From Saccharospirillum sp043196875 (GTDB lineage Bacteria > Pseudomonadota > Gammaproteobacteria > Pseudomonadales > Natronospirillaceae): DNA of 64,000 nucleotides. Location: assembly GCF_043196875.1 (NCBI RefSeq), contig NZ_JBEBMX010000004.1:186001-250000 (forward strand), in the 5' to 3' direction. The translations under genes and the position numbers were made by a program. Below the pieces are notes generated by a model that was not told where the DNA came from, did not search any database, and worked only from the letters and a program-made list of their open reading frames with translations. Within the stretch, counting starts at the first letter, position 1; every line of letters starts with the position of its first letter. Positions 35,203 through 44,258 of the stretch are shown piece after piece.

Positions 35203-37074
35203 ATGCATATCCCACACGACGAAAATAACAAACCGGTCGAATTCGACCGCCTGATCGACCACGCCATCAGCCGCCGCAACCTGATCAAAGCCGGCAGCGC
35301 TGCTGGCGCCACGGCCTTCCTGGGCGGCGTTGCGCCGCTGGCCCTGGCCGTCAACGAAGCCACGACGCTGATGAGCTTCGACAACATTCCCACCAGCACC
35401 GCTGACGACATTTCACTGCCGCCGGGCTACCGCTATGAAGTGCTGATGTCCTGGGGTGACCCGGTATTGAAAGGCGCGCCGAACTTTGCCCGCGACAACA
35501 GCGCCGCCGATCAAGCCGGCCAGTTCGGTGACAACACCGACGGCATGGAACTGTTTCACCTGACCGACCGTAACGGCAATATCGACCCGGATCGCGCCGT
35601 GCTGGCGGTGAACAACGAATACCTCAACGACGAATATTTCTACACCCACGGTGAAGCCGCCAAGACTGCCGAAGACGTGCAAAAAGGCCTGAACGCCCAC
35701 GGTGTTACCGTGGTCGAATTGCAGCGCAAGCGCAATGGCAGCTGGGAATATAAGAAAGGTTCCGACTACAACCGTCGCTTGCATGGCAACGCCGAATTTG
35801 AACTGACCGGCCCGGTTGCCGGCACCGCCTACGTGAAAACTTCGGCCGATGCTTCTGGCCGTCGCGTCTTCGGTACCTTCAACAACTGCGGCGCCGGTCG
35901 CACGCCCTGGGGCACCTACATGACCTGCGAAGAAAACTTCAACGGTTATTTCGGCGCACCCGAAGGCACCAGCCTGAGCGACGCTCACAAGCGTTACGGT
36001 CTGAGCGAAAACGGCTCCGGCTACAACTGGTGGCAACACGAAAGCCGTTTCAACCTGGCGCAAGAACCGAACGAACCGAACCGCTTTGGCTGGATTGTCG
36101 AAATCGACCCGACCGACCCGACCTCAACGCCGAAAAAGCGCACCGCCATGGGCCGTTTCAAACACGAAAACGCGGCCATGACCATCAACCACGACGGCCA
36201 CGCTGTGGTCTATATGGGCGACGACGAGCGCGGTGAATTTATCTATAAATTCGTTTCACGCGGCACTTACAACCCGGATGATCGTGCCGCCAATATGCGT
36301 CTGCTCGAAGACGGCAGTCTGTACGTTGCCAAGTTCAATGACGACGGCAGCGGCCGCTGGATTGAACTGCGTCATGGCGTTAACGGCCTGAACCAGGCCA
36401 ATGGTTTTGCCGACCAGGCCGACGTTCTGGTGCGTGCCCGTGCCGCCGCCACCTTTGTTGGCGCCACCACCATGGATCGCCCGGAATGGGTCGCCTGTCA
36501 CCCGTCCGCACCGATGGTGTTCTGCACCCTGACCAACAACAGCCGTCGCGGCACCAGCGCCGCCCAACCTCTGAACGGACCGAACCCGCGTGCTGAAAAT
36601 GACTACGGTCAGATCGTGCGCTGGATGCCGGAAAACCGCGACCACACTTCCGAATATTTCGGCTGGGATCTGTACGCCATCGCCGGCAACCCGGCGGTGA
36701 AGACCGGCGCCTACGCCGGCAGCGACAACATCACCGAAGAGAACATGTTTAACAGCCCGGACGGTCTGCGTTTCGACGACTTCGGCCGCCTGTGGATTCA
36801 AACCGATGGCGACTATTCCAACGAAGGCGACTTCGCCGGCCAGGGCAACAACCAGATGCTCTGTGGCGACCCGGTAACCGGTCATATCCGCCGCTTTATG
36901 GTCGGCCCGCAAGGTTGTGAAATCACCGGCCTGAGCTTCTCCAACGACCACCGCATGGCGCTGGTCGGCATTCAACACCCGGGCAGCGCCTGGCCGAATG
37001 CCGATCGCGACGGCGTACCGCGTTCGTCCATCGTCGCGGTTTACCGCGAAGACGGCGGCGTGATCGGCGCCTGA
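35203..37074 (+). CDS. phoX: PhoX-family alkaline phosphatase
   Basis: 623 residues from ATG 35203. Twin-arginine signal with R24/R25 (AISRRNLIKAGSAAGATAF), consistent with Tat export of a folded metalloenzyme. The DUF839/PhoX beta-propeller contains TPWGTYMTCEENFNGYFG, WIVEIDPTDP and GRFKHENAAM, the region of the iron-calcium cofactor ligands. It frees phosphate from organic phosphomonoesters in the periplasm. Preceded by a Pho box, followed by a terminator. Confidence 0.95.
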   Translation: MHIPHDENNKPVEFDRLIDHAISRRNLIKAGSAAGATAFLGGVAPLALAVNEATTLMSFDNIPTSTADDISLPPGYRYEVLMSWGDPVLKGAPNFARDNSAADQAGQFGDNTDGMELFHLTDRNGNIDPDRAVLAVNNEYLNDEYFYTHGEAAKTAEDVQKGLNAHGVTVVELQRKRNGSWEYKKGSDYNRRLHGNAEFELTGPVAGTAYVKTSADASGRRVFGTFNNCGAGRTPWGTYMTCEENFNGYFGAPEGTSLSDAHKRYGLSENGSGYNWWQHESRFNLAQEPNEPNRFGWIVEIDPTDPTSTPKKRTAMGRFKHENAAMTINHDGHAVVYMGDDERGEFIYKFVSRGTYNPDDRAANMRLLEDGSLYVAKFNDDGSGRWIELRHGVNGLNQANGFADQADVLVRARAAATFVGATTMDRPEWVACHPSAPMVFCTLTNNSRRGTSAAQPLNGPNPRAENDYGQIVRWMPENRDHTSEYFGWDLYAIAGNPAVKTGAYAGSDNITEENMFNSPDGLRFDDFGRLWIQTDGDYSNEGDFAGQGNNQMLCGDPVTGHIRRFMVGPQGCEITGLSFSNDHRMALVGIQHPGSAWPNADRDGVPRSSIVAVYREDGGVIGA

Positions 37075-37111
37075 TTGAATCACCAATAAGAATCGGACTC
37101 TCCAACCTTTT

Positions 37112-37137
37112 AAGCCCCCGCTCGCGGGGGCTTTTTT
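37112..37137 (+). terminator. rho-independent terminator after phoX
   Basis: Stem AAGCCCCCGC / GCGGGGGCTT with a two-base TC loop and a run of T. Also positioned to serve the leftward EAL gene. Confidence 0.88.
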
Positions 37138-37150
37138 ATGTTGAAAAGAT

Positions 37151-37918
37151 TTAATTAAGGCTAGAAAAATCCACCTCGGGCAAGGCTTCAAAGGCAGGAC
37201 GGGCGAAGTAATAACCCTGAAACAGATCGATACCCAGATCGCGCAGAAATTTGAATTCAGCTTCGGTTTCCACGCCTTCAGCCAAAGTGCGGCAACCCAG
37301 TTCCTGCAACATGGTGTGGGTGGAACGCACGATGATCTGGCGTTTGGGATCGAGCTCAATACCGCGCACCAAACCCATATCCAGCTTAACGATATCCGGC
37401 TGCACCTTGGCCAATAAATTCAGCCCGGCATAACCATCGCCGTAATCGTCCAACGCAGTAATAAAACCCTGCTGCTGATAGTGGCGCAAAATATTGACCA
37501 GATGATCATGGTCCGCCACCCGCTCCACTTCGGTGATTTCAAACAGGATGCGCTCGATGGGAAAGTCATTCTCACGCGCCGCTGCCAGGGTGGTGCGAAT
37601 ACACAGCTCCGGCCGGTAAACCGCATTGGGCAGGAAGTTGATGCTGAGTATGCCATCCAGGCCCAGTTGAGCAGCCAGGGTAATGGCTTTTACCCGACAG
37701 GCTTGATCAAAGCGATAGCGGTTGTCGTCGCTGATCCGCTCAATGATGGTGCCGGCAGGCTCGCCATTGAGGCCACGCACCAAAGCTTCGTAACCGAAGA
37801 TGCGCTGGTCACGGAGGCAGACAATGGGCTGGAAAGCCATGGAGAAATCAAAACCAAGCAGGTCAGCCGAGCGGCATTCATGGCAGGCCAGCTCACGAAA
37901 ATCGACAGGTTTGTTCAT
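37151..37918 (-). CDS. EAL-domain c-di-GMP phosphodiesterase
   Basis: 255 residues from ATG 37918. Almost the whole protein is an EAL domain: E44-A45-L46 signature (YEALVRGL), INFLPNA, LFEITEVER, ALDDYGDGYAGL and TLAEGVETEAE. The catalytic metal-binding residues are all kept, so it should hydrolyse c-di-GMP to pGpG. A short N-terminal CHEC segment may bind a metal. No sensor domain; possible regulation by expression only. The open frame up to 37975 is unlikely to be coding. Confidence 0.9.
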   Translation of the reverse strand: MNKPVDFRELACHECRSADLLGFDFSMAFQPIVCLRDQRIFGYEALVRGLNGEPAGTIIERISDDNRYRFDQACRVKAITLAAQLGLDGILSINFLPNAVYRPELCIRTTLAAARENDFPIERILFEITEVERVADHDHLVNILRHYQQQGFITALDDYGDGYAGLNLLAKVQPDIVKLDMGLVRGIELDPKRQIIVRSTHTMLQELGCRTLAEGVETEAEFKFLRDLGIDLFQGYYFARPAFEALPEVDFSSLN

Positions 37919-37990
37919 AGCAAAAGGCGATAGCACTGTTTTTTTCAGTGTAGATGGCGGGGGCTGTGAACGCACCCCGCCGGGAGAAAT

Positions 37991-38794
37991 TTACTGCTGC
38001 GAGCGAAACGCCCAACCAGTCATGCGTTTTTCCACCAGCACGAAGAGGGCGTACATCACCACCCCTTCGAAGGCCAGCGCCAGCAAGCCTGCAAACACCA
38101 GTGGCACTTCGAAGTTGGCTTGCGCCATCAACATCATATGGCCGAGGCCGGAGTTGGCGGCGACGGTTTCGGAAATCACCGAGCCGACAAAGGCCAGGGT
38201 AATGGCGACTTTTAGTGAACCGAAAAAGTGCGGCATCGCTCCAGGCAAACCCACCTTTAACAGGCGGTCGATTTTCGACGCCCCGAGCGCACGCAAGACA
38301 TCATCCATTTCCGGTTCGGTGGTCGCCAAACCAGTCGCGACGTTGACCACGATGGGGAAAAACGAAATTAAAAAGGCGGTAAGAATGGCCGGCACGGTGC
38401 CAATGCCAAACCAGAGCACCAGAATCGGCACCAGCGCCACTTTCGGCACGGAATTAAAACCAACCATCAGCGGATACAAACCGCGATACAAACGCCGCGA
38501 CCAACCGATGGCGATGCCCAGAATCAAACCAAACACCACGGCCAGACCAAAGCCGGCGGCAGTGGTCCACAAGGTCTGAATGGAATTGACCACAAGGGCG
38601 CGCTGAAATTCGATACCGGTCTGCACAATCACCGACGGCGGTGGCAGGAAATAAACCGGAATATCGCTCAACCGACAGATCAGTTCCCAGAGCACAAAAA
38701 AGCCGACCGTTACCCAGAACGACATGGCTTCTTCGCGTCCCAGCCAGCCAAATAAGCGCTGACTCCAGGATCGTTTCGTTGCGGCGTTACTCAT
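37991..38794 (-). CDS. NMT1-type ABC importer permease (SsuC/ThiX-like)
   Basis: 267 residues with about six membrane helices and the conserved permease loop (VSETVAANSGLGHMMLMAQANFEVP). It is the BPD-type membrane part of an importer of the nitrate/sulfonate/taurine/pyrimidine class. Its start overlaps the ATPase stop by four bases. The substrate is unknown: candidates include thiamine precursors, sulfonates and riboflavin. Confidence 0.9.
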   Translation of the reverse strand: MSNAATKRSWSQRLFGWLGREEAMSFWVTVGFFVLWELICRLSDIPVYFLPPPSVIVQTGIEFQRALVVNSIQTLWTTAAGFGLAVVFGLILGIAIGWSRRLYRGLYPLMVGFNSVPKVALVPILVLWFGIGTVPAILTAFLISFFPIVVNVATGLATTEPEMDDVLRALGASKIDRLLKVGLPGAMPHFFGSLKVAITLAFVGSVISETVAANSGLGHMMLMAQANFEVPLVFAGLLALAFEGVVMYALFVLVEKRMTGWAFRSQQ

Positions 38795-39618
38795 GACGAC
38801 GCCTCCTGCAAGGAGCCAATAGAACTGCTGCCATCTTCGGCGCGCGCACTGCGAATGTGCTCGCGCAATTCATGGACAGCACTGACAAATTCCGGCTGAT
38901 AACGACTTTCCAGCGTCCGTGGCCGGGCAAAATCGATGTCGCGTTTTTCGATAATCTTGCCCGGTCGTGCGCTCATCACATAGACGGTGTTCGAGAGATA
39001 AACGGCTTCGGTCAGATCGTGCGTCACCAGCACCACGGTGAAGCGTTGTTGTTGCCACAACTCCTGCAGCACGTTCCATAATTCTTCACGGGTGAACGCA
39101 TCGAGCGCGCCAAAAGGTTCATCGAGCAACAAGAGTTTCGGTTCATGAATCAGCGCCCGACACAGCGAAGCGCGCTGGCGCATACCACCGGACAATTCCC
39201 AGGGGTATTTATCGCCCTTGCCTTTAAGACCGACCGCCGCCAGGAGTTCTTCGCCACGGCGACGATATTGCGCCCGACGTTTGCGGAAATCTTTTTTTGT
39301 TGCCGGCGCCACTTCCAGCGGTAGCAGCACATTTTCCAGGGTGGTGCGCCAGGGCAGCATGATGGCGTTCTGGAACGCCATGCCCACCTGAGCGCGTGGC
39401 CCGGTCACCGGTTCGCCATCGAGCACGACGCTGCCTTGTTGCGGAATCAGCAGGCCGGAAAGCAATTTCATAAAGGTCGATTTACCGCAGCCACTGGGGC
39501 CGACGATGGCCGCGAAGTCACCTTCTTCGACCTGCAGGTCGATGCCGTCGAGCACCAGCTGGGATTCGTCCATACCGCCGTAACCCAGGCGCAACGATTG
39601 AATGTCGATAAAACTCAT
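38791..39618 (-). CDS. NMT1-type ABC importer ATPase (SsuB/ThiZ-like)
   Basis: 275 residues. Walker A GPSGCGKST near 39-47, signature LSGGMRQRASLCRAL, Walker B LLLLDEPFGALDA. It drives the adjacent permease. Start ATG 39618 follows AGG with fair spacing. A 24-bp tandem repeat and a terminator-like hairpin lie between it and the binding-protein gene. Confidence 0.92.
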   Translation of the reverse strand: MSFIDIQSLRLGYGGMDESQLVLDGIDLQVEEGDFAAIVGPSGCGKSTFMKLLSGLLIPQQGSVVLDGEPVTGPRAQVGMAFQNAIMLPWRTTLENVLLPLEVAPATKKDFRKRRAQYRRRGEELLAAVGLKGKGDKYPWELSGGMRQRASLCRALIHEPKLLLLDEPFGALDAFTREELWNVLQELWQQQRFTVVLVTHDLTEAVYLSNTVYVMSARPGKIIEKRDIDFARPRTLESRYQPEFVSAVHELREHIRSARAEDGSSSIGSLQEASS

Positions 39619-39630
39619 GCTGGACCTATG

Positions 39631-39678
39631 TGTTTGGACAAGGGGTATAAAAAGTGTTTAGACAAGAAGTATAAAAAC
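39631..39678. repeat. 24-bp tandem duplication between binding-protein and ATPase genes
   Basis: Two adjacent 24-bp units, 39631-39654 and 39655-39678, of the form TGTTTrGACAAGrrGTATAAAAAs. They differ at only a few positions. Located in the importer operon's intercistronic spacer. Confidence 0.8.
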
Positions 39679-39700
39679 CCCGGCACGTCGGCCGGGGTTT
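39671..39700 (-). terminator. terminator or attenuator after the binding-protein gene
   Basis: On the minus strand a 10-bp GC-rich stem (AAACCCCGGC / GCCGGGGTTT, loop of six) is followed by TTTTTAT. It probably reduces read-through from the binding-protein gene into the ATPase and permease. Confidence 0.75.
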
Positions 39701-39709
39701 GGGTCACGC

Positions 39710-40720
39710 TCAGGGTGCGACCATCCGCTCTTCCATGGCGGGCAGGAATTCGTCGGTGAAGATGTCATCGACGCTCGGCTTGTTGCTGTACTCGTAAGTC
39801 AGACCGATTTGTTCGATGGCGTTGGCCATGCGGTCTTCATCGATGTCGCCCATGCCGTTTTCCAGCACATAGTCGGTCAGGATGTTATCGGCAATGGTCA
39901 TTTGCAGACGCTCCAGCTCCACCGCTTCACGCGCCACGGTGTTGTGCTGCAACACGTACTGCACCGCCGCTTCCGGATCGGCGATGGTGTCACGCCAGCC
40001 GCGCAGGGTGGCACGGATAAAGGCTTCCACCGCTTCAGGGTTTTCTTGGGCGAAAGCCGGATTAACGATGATGGCGTTGCCGTACAGATCGACACCGTAA
40101 TCACTCATCAGCATGACCACGATGTCGTCTTCCGGTGTGCCTTTGGATTTCAAATTGATGTAGGACGAGAACGAAAAGCCGGTGATGGCGTCGACATCGC
40201 CCTGGGCCAGCATCGGCTCGCGCACCGGGAAGCCAACGTTGTCGATGGTGACGGCATCGGCGTCAATGCCGTTGGCCTCGACGAAGATCGGCCATTGCGC
40301 ATAGGCGCCATCGGTAGCCGGTGCACCCAGCGTTTTGCCTTCCAGATCCTTAGGTGTTTCAACACCCAGACTGCGCCGCGCGACGATGGCGAACGGCGGC
40401 GCGTCATAGGTCATCATGATGGCTTTGACTGGTAGGTCAGCGCTGTTCTGGTCGCGGAATTTGATCAGCGAATTCACATCGGCAAAGCCCAGCTGGTAAG
40501 TGCCGGAGGCGACGCGCGGAATGGCTTCCAACGAACCGGAACCGGAATCGATGCTGACGTTGAGTCCTTCTTCTTCGTAATAGCCACGCTCCATGGCCAT
40601 CAGGTAGGGCGCCGCCGGGCCTTCGAATTTCCAGTCGAGCGCAAAGTCGATATCGGTCGCGCTGGCGCCGGCTGCAGCCATCAGGCCGGCCAGGCCGCTG
40701 AGCCAAGTCCGCTTATTCAT
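39710..40720 (-). CDS. NMT1/THI5-like ABC substrate-binding protein
   Basis: 336 residues from ATG 40720; the open frame begins at 40741. A signal peptide (TWLSGLAGLMAAAGASA) is followed by the type II binding fold with LDWKFEGPAAPYLMAMERGYYEEEGLNVSID near the start. No thiamine-precursor-synthesising CCCFC motif is present, so it is a transporter subunit. It resembles binding proteins for nitrate, taurine or pyrimidines. First gene of the three-gene importer operon. Confidence 0.88.
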   Translation of the reverse strand: MNKRTWLSGLAGLMAAAGASATDIDFALDWKFEGPAAPYLMAMERGYYEEEGLNVSIDSGSGSLEAIPRVASGTYQLGFADVNSLIKFRDQNSADLPVKAIMMTYDAPPFAIVARRSLGVETPKDLEGKTLGAPATDGAYAQWPIFVEANGIDADAVTIDNVGFPVREPMLAQGDVDAITGFSFSSYINLKSKGTPEDDIVVMLMSDYGVDLYGNAIIVNPAFAQENPEAVEAFIRATLRGWRDTIADPEAAVQYVLQHNTVAREAVELERLQMTIADNILTDYVLENGMGDIDEDRMANAIEQIGLTYEYSNKPSVDDIFTDEFLPAMEERMVAP

Positions 40721-40785
40721 GGTAGATCCCCTCATTAGCATCGGTTGTCGTTATGGCGATCGATGCACTGCAAGGGGTAGGCCAG

Positions 40786-40842
40786 TTTGTTAACAATGTG
40801 AACAAATGATCGATATGGCCGCTTTAGAGAAACATTTGTTTC
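40786..40842. promoter_or_regulatory. two palindromes in the importer/chemoreceptor intergenic region
   Basis: A 21-bp near-perfect palindrome TTTGTTaACAaTGTgAACAAA lies at 40786-40806, and GAAACATTTGTTTC at 40829-40842. Both lie upstream of the importer and the divergent chemoreceptor. The first matches its own reverse complement except at three positions. They look like operator sites of an unidentified regulator. The rest of 40721-41094 shows no gene. Confidence 0.5.
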
Positions 40843-41094
40843 ATCCGATCACCAAAATAAGCCTTCTGTAACAAAACACAGACGGACGTACGCGCACCAA
40901 AGCTGACATACTGCGCCACCCAACGCTCCATTATGGAGCGCTAGCGTTTGAATACAGCAAAGATCGCAGCTGATCGCGCTGGTATCGCTTCCATAACAGA
41001 GACAATTCGCAGCGGCACGGCTTTCGCATTCAAGCTTTTCCCAGCTTAAGCCGATGTTCTATGCAACGGCCGCTATTTCCTTGAGCTCATACGA

Positions 41095-42765
41095 ATGAAA
41101 AAAATCTCCCTGACGTTGAAGATCAGTGCACTGGTATCGGCCCTCATCCTGGCCCTGCTGGTGCTCGCCGTGTTCTTCATCGCAAGTTTCAATACCGTCA
41201 TTGCCAACAGCGAGAAGGATGCTCAGCTGCGTCGACTCAGTGAAAACCTGACTCAGGGATGGGAGACCCTGAATCAGCAATACGACAGGGTTACCGAATT
41301 GGGACCCCAGTATTTCGCCAGCGCCATCAGCGAGGAAGAACTGCAGGCGGCCATCGATGCCGCCGACGCCACTGAAGCCGAGCTGCGGCAAACGGTCGGG
41401 CAATTGAACCCAGATCTGATTCGCAGTTGGGATTCGGTGATGATGAGCCAGACTGACCTGTCGCTGGGCACGCTGGCTGAGCAATTCAACAACGGCCTGG
41501 ACCAGCTGGAAGAAGCCTCAGCCAACGCCGCCACCGCCTGGCTCGGCAAAGCCGCCTGGAACGAGCGCAATGCCATCAAAGCGGCCATGACGGAAGCGCT
41601 GGCACCGGTCGATAACGTGATCGGACAGATTTCAACGCAATACAGCCAACTGGTCGATTTGCGCTCCGCCAAACTGATCGCTTCTCAGCAGGCCACGGTA
41701 CAGGTGTTGATTGCGGCGCTGGCGGTGTTGATCGGCATTGCCGTGGTGGCGGCGGTGTGGACCTTGCGCAAGATCAAGCGCGACTTGAAATCCATTGTTC
41801 AGGCGACCCAGCGACTGGCCAGTGGCGATCTCAGCCAACACATCGAAGCGCGCGAAAACGGCGATGAGGTCGATGAAGTCATGCTGGCGGTGGCGCAGAT
41901 GAACACCAAGCTCTCGGACATCGTCGGTTCAGTCATCGAACTGTCGGAGCATCTGAAACGTTCCGCCGACGACATCATGGCCGACACCGAAACCCGCTTC
42001 CGCGATGCCGAAAACCAGCAGCAGAAAATGCACGAACTGGCGACCGCCATCGATGAACTGCACACCGCTTCCGGTCAGGTATCGGAGGCCGCCAGTCAGT
42101 CGATGACGGTATCCGAACAAGCCAAAGACGCCGCCGACAGCGGCTTCCAGACGGTGCAGGACACCATCAGCTCGATCCAGACACTGGCCACCGAGATCGA
42201 ACAATCGGTCAGTGTGATTGAAAAGCTCGATGGTCAGGCGGAAAACATCACCGCCATCATCAGCTCCATTCAGGCGATCGCCGAACAGACCAACCTGCTG
42301 GCGCTGAATGCGGCCATCGAGGCTGCGCGTGCCGGTGAACAGGGTCGCGGTTTCGCCGTGGTCGCCGATGAAGTCCGCAAGCTGGCGCATCGCACTCAGC
42401 AATCGACCGAAGAAATTCAGCAGACCTTGGAAGAGTTGCGTTCTGGCAGTCGTGAAGCGGTCACGGTGATCGGCGACAGCCACGCCAAGTCGGTCGCCAC
42501 CGTCGACACCGTGGGTGAAGCCGGTCGCACCATCGAACAATTCGTCGGCGCCGTTGATCAGATCAAAGACTGGACCTTGCAAACCTCAGCCGCCGCCGAA
42601 GAACAGGCGGCGACGCTCAGTGGTATTTCCGAAACCGTCAGCGATGTAAACCGTATCAGTGAAGACAACGCCAAACGCGCCCGCGTTTCACTCGGCTCCA
42701 CCGAAACGCTGAACGCGCTCAGCAAGGATTTATTGCAGTCGGTTTCTTTCTTCCGGTTGCAATAA
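41095..42765 (+). CDS. methyl-accepting chemotaxis protein
   Basis: 556 residues. N-terminal membrane helix (about 10-33), periplasmic region, second helix (about 200-222, VQVLIAALAVLIGIAVVAAVW), HAMP (about 225-280), and the MCP signalling domain with the hairpin-tip sequence AEQTNLLALNAAIEAARAGEQGRGFAVVADEVRKLA. It senses a periplasmic ligand and tunes CheA. Divergent from the ABC importer, so the ligand could be its substrate. No tail pentapeptide NWETF for CheR is seen. Confidence 0.93.
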   Translation: MKKISLTLKISALVSALILALLVLAVFFIASFNTVIANSEKDAQLRRLSENLTQGWETLNQQYDRVTELGPQYFASAISEEELQAAIDAADATEAELRQTVGQLNPDLIRSWDSVMMSQTDLSLGTLAEQFNNGLDQLEEASANAATAWLGKAAWNERNAIKAAMTEALAPVDNVIGQISTQYSQLVDLRSAKLIASQQATVQVLIAALAVLIGIAVVAAVWTLRKIKRDLKSIVQATQRLASGDLSQHIEARENGDEVDEVMLAVAQMNTKLSDIVGSVIELSEHLKRSADDIMADTETRFRDAENQQQKMHELATAIDELHTASGQVSEAASQSMTVSEQAKDAADSGFQTVQDTISSIQTLATEIEQSVSVIEKLDGQAENITAIISSIQAIAEQTNLLALNAAIEAARAGEQGRGFAVVADEVRKLAHRTQQSTEEIQQTLEELRSGSREAVTVIGDSHAKSVATVDTVGEAGRTIEQFVGAVDQIKDWTLQTSAAAEEQAATLSGISETVSDVNRISEDNAKRARVSLGSTETLNALSKDLLQSVSFFRLQ

Positions 42766-42774
42766 ATCTACCGA

Positions 42775-42814
42775 GGCCGGTTCGGTTTTTTAAGACCAAA
42801 CCGGCCGCGTTTTT
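42775..42814 (+). terminator. terminator after the chemoreceptor gene
   Basis: Long stem GGCCGGTTcGGT / ACCaAACCGGCC around a T-rich loop, then GCG and a run of T. May also work for the leftward PepSY gene, which stops 3 bp beyond it. Confidence 0.8.
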
Positions 42815-42817
42815 CAG

Positions 42818-44212
42818 TTACTGATACCAGGCTCGAAGCGAACCAACGCGCGGTAACAACCAGCGATCCGCTACCAAAAAGATCAGCAAAGCGGCGGCAG
42901 CGACCGGGAAAAACAGCGACATCAACAACAGCAATACAGCGGCACTTTTCCAGATCGGCAGGTCCGGTTGCGGTGGCGCCTCCAGTCGCGCCGAGCCCGA
43001 CGGCCGACGCTTCCACCAGGCAACAACGGCGGCACAACACAGCAACATGACCGACCAGCAAAACAACAGATTGAAGGCAAAATTCCACCCGCCAACATCG
43101 CCCTGATGCCAGGCGATACCCGCAGCCATGGCTTTGGCCCCCAGAGAGTAATCTGCAAAGCCAACCTCAGCGAGTACCTCACCACTGTATTGATCGATAT
43201 GCAGCGTCCGGTCATTGCGCGGATCGGTAATATCGCCGCTCATGGTATCGGCAGACAGGGTGTAAACGCCCTGATCATCGGTCGGCAAATTTAACTGATA
43301 AGCGTCCATTCCCAACTGATCGGCAAGCGCAGCAACACGGTCGAGACTGATGCGTCCGGGAACCCTATTGGTTGTCGAAGCAGCACCATGCGCGTGGCTA
43401 CCATGATTGGAATGGTCGACCTCAGCGGTGGATTCGGGCAACGGCGTTTGCTCTAAATTCCACGGCACTTCTTTATGGTCACCATGGTTCAGATCGGCAT
43501 GGGTTTTATCAGACAGCGGCGCCGACCACTTTGATGCCGGAAAGGTATTCCAGGCCTGCACAAACTGACCACCCCAGATGTTGGTCCAGGACAAACCGCT
43601 GAATAAAAAGAACAGCAAAAACGCTGATAAATAGAGACCGACATTAGCGTGCAAATCACGCCAGAAAGGTCGCTTGTTCGGCTTACCACGAACACTGAGC
43701 GATTGACGCAAAGTCCGTCCCTGTCGTGGCCACCACAAATAAAGTCCACTGAACACCAGCAGAACCGCCAGACTCGCCGCCAACTCAACCAGCATGTCGC
43801 CGGTATCGCCCAGCATCAATTGACCATGAACATCATTGGCCCAGCTGTAGAGACCGCTGTCATCGGGAAGGCTGCCCAGCACCTGACCGCTGTAGGGATT
43901 CACGAAAACACGCAGCGTCGAACCTTGTGGCGTTATCAGTTTGAATTGATTGCTCTGCCCGGCTGATCGAGCCGGAATAAACAAACTGACGGTGCCATCT
44001 AACTCGGATTCCACGGCCTGTTTTTGCGCATCCAGCGAAACCGTCTGCGCTTGCTCAGTGACCTGATACAAATCCGCATGCTGCCATTCGCGCAAGGGTT
44101 CGCTGATCAGCATCAACATGCCGGTCGTTGCCAGCACGAATAAAAAAGGCACTACAAACAAGCCGGCGTAGAAATGCCAACGCCACATCGATAAAAAGAA
44201 TTTTTTAGCCAT
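42818..44212 (-). CDS. PepSY-associated membrane protein with His-rich periplasmic segment
   Basis: 464 residues. Membrane helices near 13-38, 143-162, 190-211, and two or three more in the C-terminal 100 residues. The region between is a PepSY-type periplasmic domain. Unusual feature: a histidine-rich stretch around 238-275 (H238, H243, H246, H267, H270, H273, H275). Such proteins are often encoded near siderophore or metal-uptake genes and may handle metal or heme reduction. The next gene upstream encodes a small DUF2946-like protein. Confidence 0.85.
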   Translation of the reverse strand: MAKKFFLSMWRWHFYAGLFVVPFLFVLATTGMLMLISEPLREWQHADLYQVTEQAQTVSLDAQKQAVESELDGTVSLFIPARSAGQSNQFKLITPQGSTLRVFVNPYSGQVLGSLPDDSGLYSWANDVHGQLMLGDTGDMLVELAASLAVLLVFSGLYLWWPRQGRTLRQSLSVRGKPNKRPFWRDLHANVGLYLSAFLLFFLFSGLSWTNIWGGQFVQAWNTFPASKWSAPLSDKTHADLNHGDHKEVPWNLEQTPLPESTAEVDHSNHGSHAHGAASTTNRVPGRISLDRVAALADQLGMDAYQLNLPTDDQGVYTLSADTMSGDITDPRNDRTLHIDQYSGEVLAEVGFADYSLGAKAMAAGIAWHQGDVGGWNFAFNLLFCWSVMLLCCAAVVAWWKRRPSGSARLEAPPQPDLPIWKSAAVLLLLMSLFFPVAAAALLIFLVADRWLLPRVGSLRAWYQ

Positions 44213-44258
44213 AACTCACCTGCACCAATCATTTATTGGTAAGAAGAAATCACAAAAA

